From the NCBI RefSeq assembly GCF_900119315.1, contig NZ_LT827010.1, positions 4,683,001 through 4,747,000 of the forward strand: 64,000 bases of DNA, in the 5' to 3' direction. Position 1 is the stretch's first letter, and each line of letters opens with the position of its first letter. Made by a program: the position numbers and the translations under genes. This document shows, piece after piece, positions 61,964-64,000 of this stretch. The stretch comes from Actinoplanes sp. SE50/110 (GTDB lineage: Bacteria; Actinomycetota; Actinomycetes; Mycobacteriales; Micromonosporaceae). The notes under the pieces are model-generated. The model did no database searches and had not been told where the DNA came from. It saw only the letters and a list, made by a program, of their open reading frames with translations.

Positions 61964-62422
61964 TCACAGGTCGAGCGGGTCGATCACCGGTTTCCGGGTG
62001 TGCTCGTAGATGATCGAGCTGCGGAAACCGATGATCTCCCGGCGGCCGCTGAGCTTGTCCATCAGGAACGCGTGCAGCCCGTCGACGCTGGGCACGGCGA
62101 CGTGTACCAGGAAGTCGTCGCCGCCGGCCAGCACGTACACCGACAGCACTTCGGGCAGGCCCATCGCGTACGCCTTGAAGCTCTCGATGACACCACGGTT
62201 CAGCGGGCGGACCTGCACGTGCAGCAGGGCCTGCACCGCGCGGTTGAGGGCGCCGAGGTCCACTTCGGCGTGGAAGCCGCTGATCACCCCGCGCTCGCGC
62301 AGTGACCGGACCCGCTCCAGGCAGGTCGACGGGGCGATCCCGACGGCGCGGGCCAGGTCGCGGTTGGTCTGCCGGGCGTCGGTCTGCAAATGGGCCACGA
62401 TCGCCGAATCAAGTTCGTCCAC
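61964..62422 (-). CDS. Lrp/AsnC-family regulator
   Basis: 152 residues from GTG. HTH ELDSAIVAHLQTDARQTNRD followed by LARAVGIAPSTCLERV, then the RAM domain with VYVLAGGDDFLVHVAVPSVD. Divergent from the amino-acid dehydrogenase-like gene over 78 bases, the usual arrangement of Bkd/leucine-dehydrogenase regulators responding to branched-chain amino acids. Confidence 0.92.
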   Translation of the reverse strand: MDELDSAIVAHLQTDARQTNRDLARAVGIAPSTCLERVRSLRERGVISGFHAEVDLGALNRAVQALLHVQVRPLNRGVIESFKAYAMGLPEVLSVYVLAGGDDFLVHVAVPSVDGLHAFLMDKLSGRREIIGFRSSIIYEHTRKPVIDPLDL

Positions 62423-62500
62423 GGCCGGAATTATCGCCCAGCGCGCGAACATCGTTCGGAAACAGATCGCCCACGACGTACACCTCATTAGTTTTTTGCC

Positions 62501-64000
62501 ATGGACCACGAATATGTTGTTACGCGGCGTGGGGAGCGCTCGGGGCTGGCCGTGACGATCGCGGTGCATGCCACCGCGCACGGCCGGTCCGCCGGCGGCT
62601 GCCGGATCAAGCACTATCCGGATTGGCGCGCGGGGCTCGCCGACGCGTTGCGGTTGTCGGCGGCGATGACCGCCAAGTGTGCGTACGCCGGTCTCCCGCT
62701 CGGGGGTGGCAAGACGGTGGTGACGCTGCCGCCCGGACACCGGCTGGACGCGGCCGGGCGGCGGGATCTGCTGCACGACGTCGGTGACCTGATCGAGGAT
62801 CTGGGCGGGCGGTACGCGACCGGTCCGGATGTCGGCACCGGCCCCGACGACATGACGGTCATCCACGACCGGACGCGGCACGTGTTCTGCCGTCCGCGGT
62901 CGCAGGGGGGCAGCGGGGATTCCTCGCCGCACACCGCGGCCGGTGTCGTGGCCGCCCTGCGGGCCGTGGGCACCCACCGGTTCGGCACGCCGGAGCTGGC
63001 CGGGCGCCGGATCGCGATCCTCGGGCTGGGCCACGTCGGCGCGCACCTGCTGCGCATGCTGGCCGCCGAGGGCGCGGTGCTGACCGTGGCCGACGTCGAC
63101 GACAGCCGGCGGGCGCTCGCCGACCGGCACGGCGCGACCTGGACCGGCCCGGACGACTGCCTGCGCGCCGAGACCGACATCCTGGTGCCGGCCGCGCTGG
63201 GCGGGGTGCTGACCGCGGCGACCGTGCCGCGGCTGCGGTGCGCCGCGGTGGCCGGGCCGGCCAACAACCAGCTCGACGACCCGCGGACCGCGGATCTGCT
63301 GCGCGAGCGGGGCATCCTGTGGGCGCCGGACGAGGTGGTCAGCGCCGGTGGCCCCGCCGGCAGCGCCCTGCTCAGCCTCGGCCGGGCCTTCCCGCTGCTG
63401 GCCGACGCGGCGTCGTTCGCCGTCTCCGCCCTGCTGGTCAGGTCACTGCCGGCGCTGCACCGGCCGGCCCGCCAGGCCCGGGAGTCGCTGCTGCGGCAGG
63501 CCCGGTCCGGGGCGTCGTACGTGTTCCGCGACCGGCTGCTGCTCGGCCTCGCGCTGCGCCCCGCGATCGGCAACATCGCCTTCGTGGCCGCCGAAACCGT
63601 CCTGGCCCTGTTCGCCCACGATCGCCTCGGCCTGGGCACCGCCGGTTTCGGCCTGCTGCTGACCGCCGAGGCCGCCGGCGGGCTGCTCGGCGCCGGCCTC
63701 GCCTCGCCGCTTCGCCGGACCCTGGGCACCGGCACCGCGCTGACCTGCACCGCCGCCATCGAAGGCCTCGCCGTCCTGGGCCTGGCCGCCGCCCCGAACC
63801 CGTATGCCGCCGGGCTGGCCCTGGCCGTCTGTGGCGCCGGCATGGGCGCGACCATGGTCCTCGCGCCGTCGCTGCGCCAGTCGATCGTCCCCGGTCATCT
63901 GCTGGGCCGGGTCACCGCCACCTCCCGGATGCTGGCCATGTGCGCGGCACCGCTGGGCGCCTTCCTCGGCGGCTGGCTCGCCGCCGCGTTCGACGTGCGC
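62501..64000 (+). CDS. Leucine/valine-dehydrogenase-like protein fused in frame to an MFS transporter half (no stop in window)
   Basis: Open from ATG 62,501 to the last base, 500 codons. Residues 1-about 282 are a Glu/Leu/Phe/Val dehydrogenase: GGCRIKHYPDWRAGLADALR, catalytic Lys in MTAKCAYAGLPLGGGKT, TGPDVGTGPDDM and Rossmann ILGLGHVGAHLL, reaching APDEVVSAGG. Directly after this the sequence becomes GSALLSLGRAFPLLADAASF, AVSALLVRSLP, then five further membrane helices of an MFS drug/siderophore exporter (EntS-like). The dehydrogenase lacks its last helix region (about 60 residues) and the transporter its first half. Best read as a deletion joining two genes. DH activity is doubtful. Confidence 0.75.
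   Translation, partial: MDHEYVVTRRGERSGLAVTIAVHATAHGRSAGGCRIKHYPDWRAGLADALRLSAAMTAKCAYAGLPLGGGKTVVTLPPGHRLDAAGRRDLLHDVGDLIEDLGGRYATGPDVGTGPDDMTVIHDRTRHVFCRPRSQGGSGDSSPHTAAGVVAALRAVGTHRFGTPELAGRRIAILGLGHVGAHLLRMLAAEGAVLTVADVDDSRRALADRHGATWTGPDDCLRAETDILVPAALGGVLTAATVPRLRCAAVAGPANNQLDDPRTADLLRERGILWAPDEVVSAGGPAGSALLSLGRAFPLLADAASFAVSALLVRSLPALHRPARQARESLLRQARSGASYVFRDRLLLGLALRPAIGNIAFVAAETVLALFAHDRLGLGTAGFGLLLTAEAAGGLLGAGLASPLRRTLGTGTALTCTAAIEGLAVLGLAAAPNPYAAGLALAVCGAGMGATMVLAPSLRQSIVPGHLLGRVTATSRMLAMCAAPLGAFLGGWLAAAFDVR

Noticed and set aside
59970-61967. 665-codon minus-strand open frame over the SDR regulator region
   Set aside because: It is a high-GC shadow of the SDR end and MmyB gene; only short bits are kinase remnants.

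Overview
The window is high-GC DNA with strong GC-third-position codon use and frequent GTG/TTG starts. It carries a mycothiol-type maleylpyruvate-isomerase-family protein, a FliA/WhiG-type sigma factor, SpoIIE/STAS regulators and MmyB-type HTH regulators. Together these point to an actinobacterium, most likely a motile Micromonosporaceae member such as Actinoplanes (inference; no rRNA or tRNA is present to confirm it). Most of the window reads as accessory chromosome rich in mobile-element scars, regulators and small metabolic units.

Region 1 (1-11.6 kb): the tail of a Tn3-family transposase, two stress-signalling proteins (PAS-SpoIIE-HATPase-STAS and STAS-GAF-STAS), an orphan serine resolvase with a res-like dyad in front and a 24-bp-arm hairpin behind. 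A possible carbohydrate locus follows: zinc dehydrogenase, PQ-loop sugar-transporter-like protein, SDR and a large glycosidase-like protein under a perfect 20-bp palindrome. Then come a broken Nudix gene and a maleylpyruvate-isomerase-family gene.

Region 2 (11,642-22,273): a complete-looking Tn3-family transposon bounded by 44-bp inverted repeats (41/44 identical). It holds a zinc-finger serine resolvase with its res site, a chromate operon (LMW-phosphatase-like, split ChrB-N and ChrB-C, ChrA), a DUF1259 Tat protein divergent from a small membrane protein, an ArsR regulator with a CDF metal exporter, and a tnpA interrupted by one frameshift. The same palindromic operator (GTAACC-NN-GGTTAC) occurs at two promoters of the cargo.

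Region 3 (22.3-44.9 kb): assorted chromosomal units. These are an SDR, hemerythrin, a TerC protein, TetR/thiolase with twin operators and a frameshifted thioesterase, an M1 aminopeptidase, DUF2332, LysR with a DapA-like protein carrying an odd repeat, RmlD-like and HAD proteins, a Clp-N/HTH protein with twin operators at its start codon, a 2H phosphoesterase, an ABC transporter plus two-component operon, the sigma factor, a RibD-like reductase, a PLP aminotransferase and an ABC-F protein.

Region 4 (44.9-51.2 kb): two tyrosine recombinases flank uppP, two unknown genes and a gene-poor stretch with a 76-bp direct repeat joined to a piece of the Clp-N gene. This looks recombination-scarred.

Region 5 (51.2-64 kb): dienelactone hydrolase-GNAT pair, methyltransferase, DUF998 protein, and a tightly overlapped five-gene operon (unknown, HD hydrolase, metallophosphoesterase, quinone oxidoreductase, VOC protein). 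These are followed by a P-loop kinase, an SDR with MmyB regulator, a broken histidine kinase, and an Lrp regulator divergent from a leucine-dehydrogenase-like gene. That gene reads in frame into the C-terminal half of an MFS transporter and runs off the window, so it is an apparent deletion fusion.
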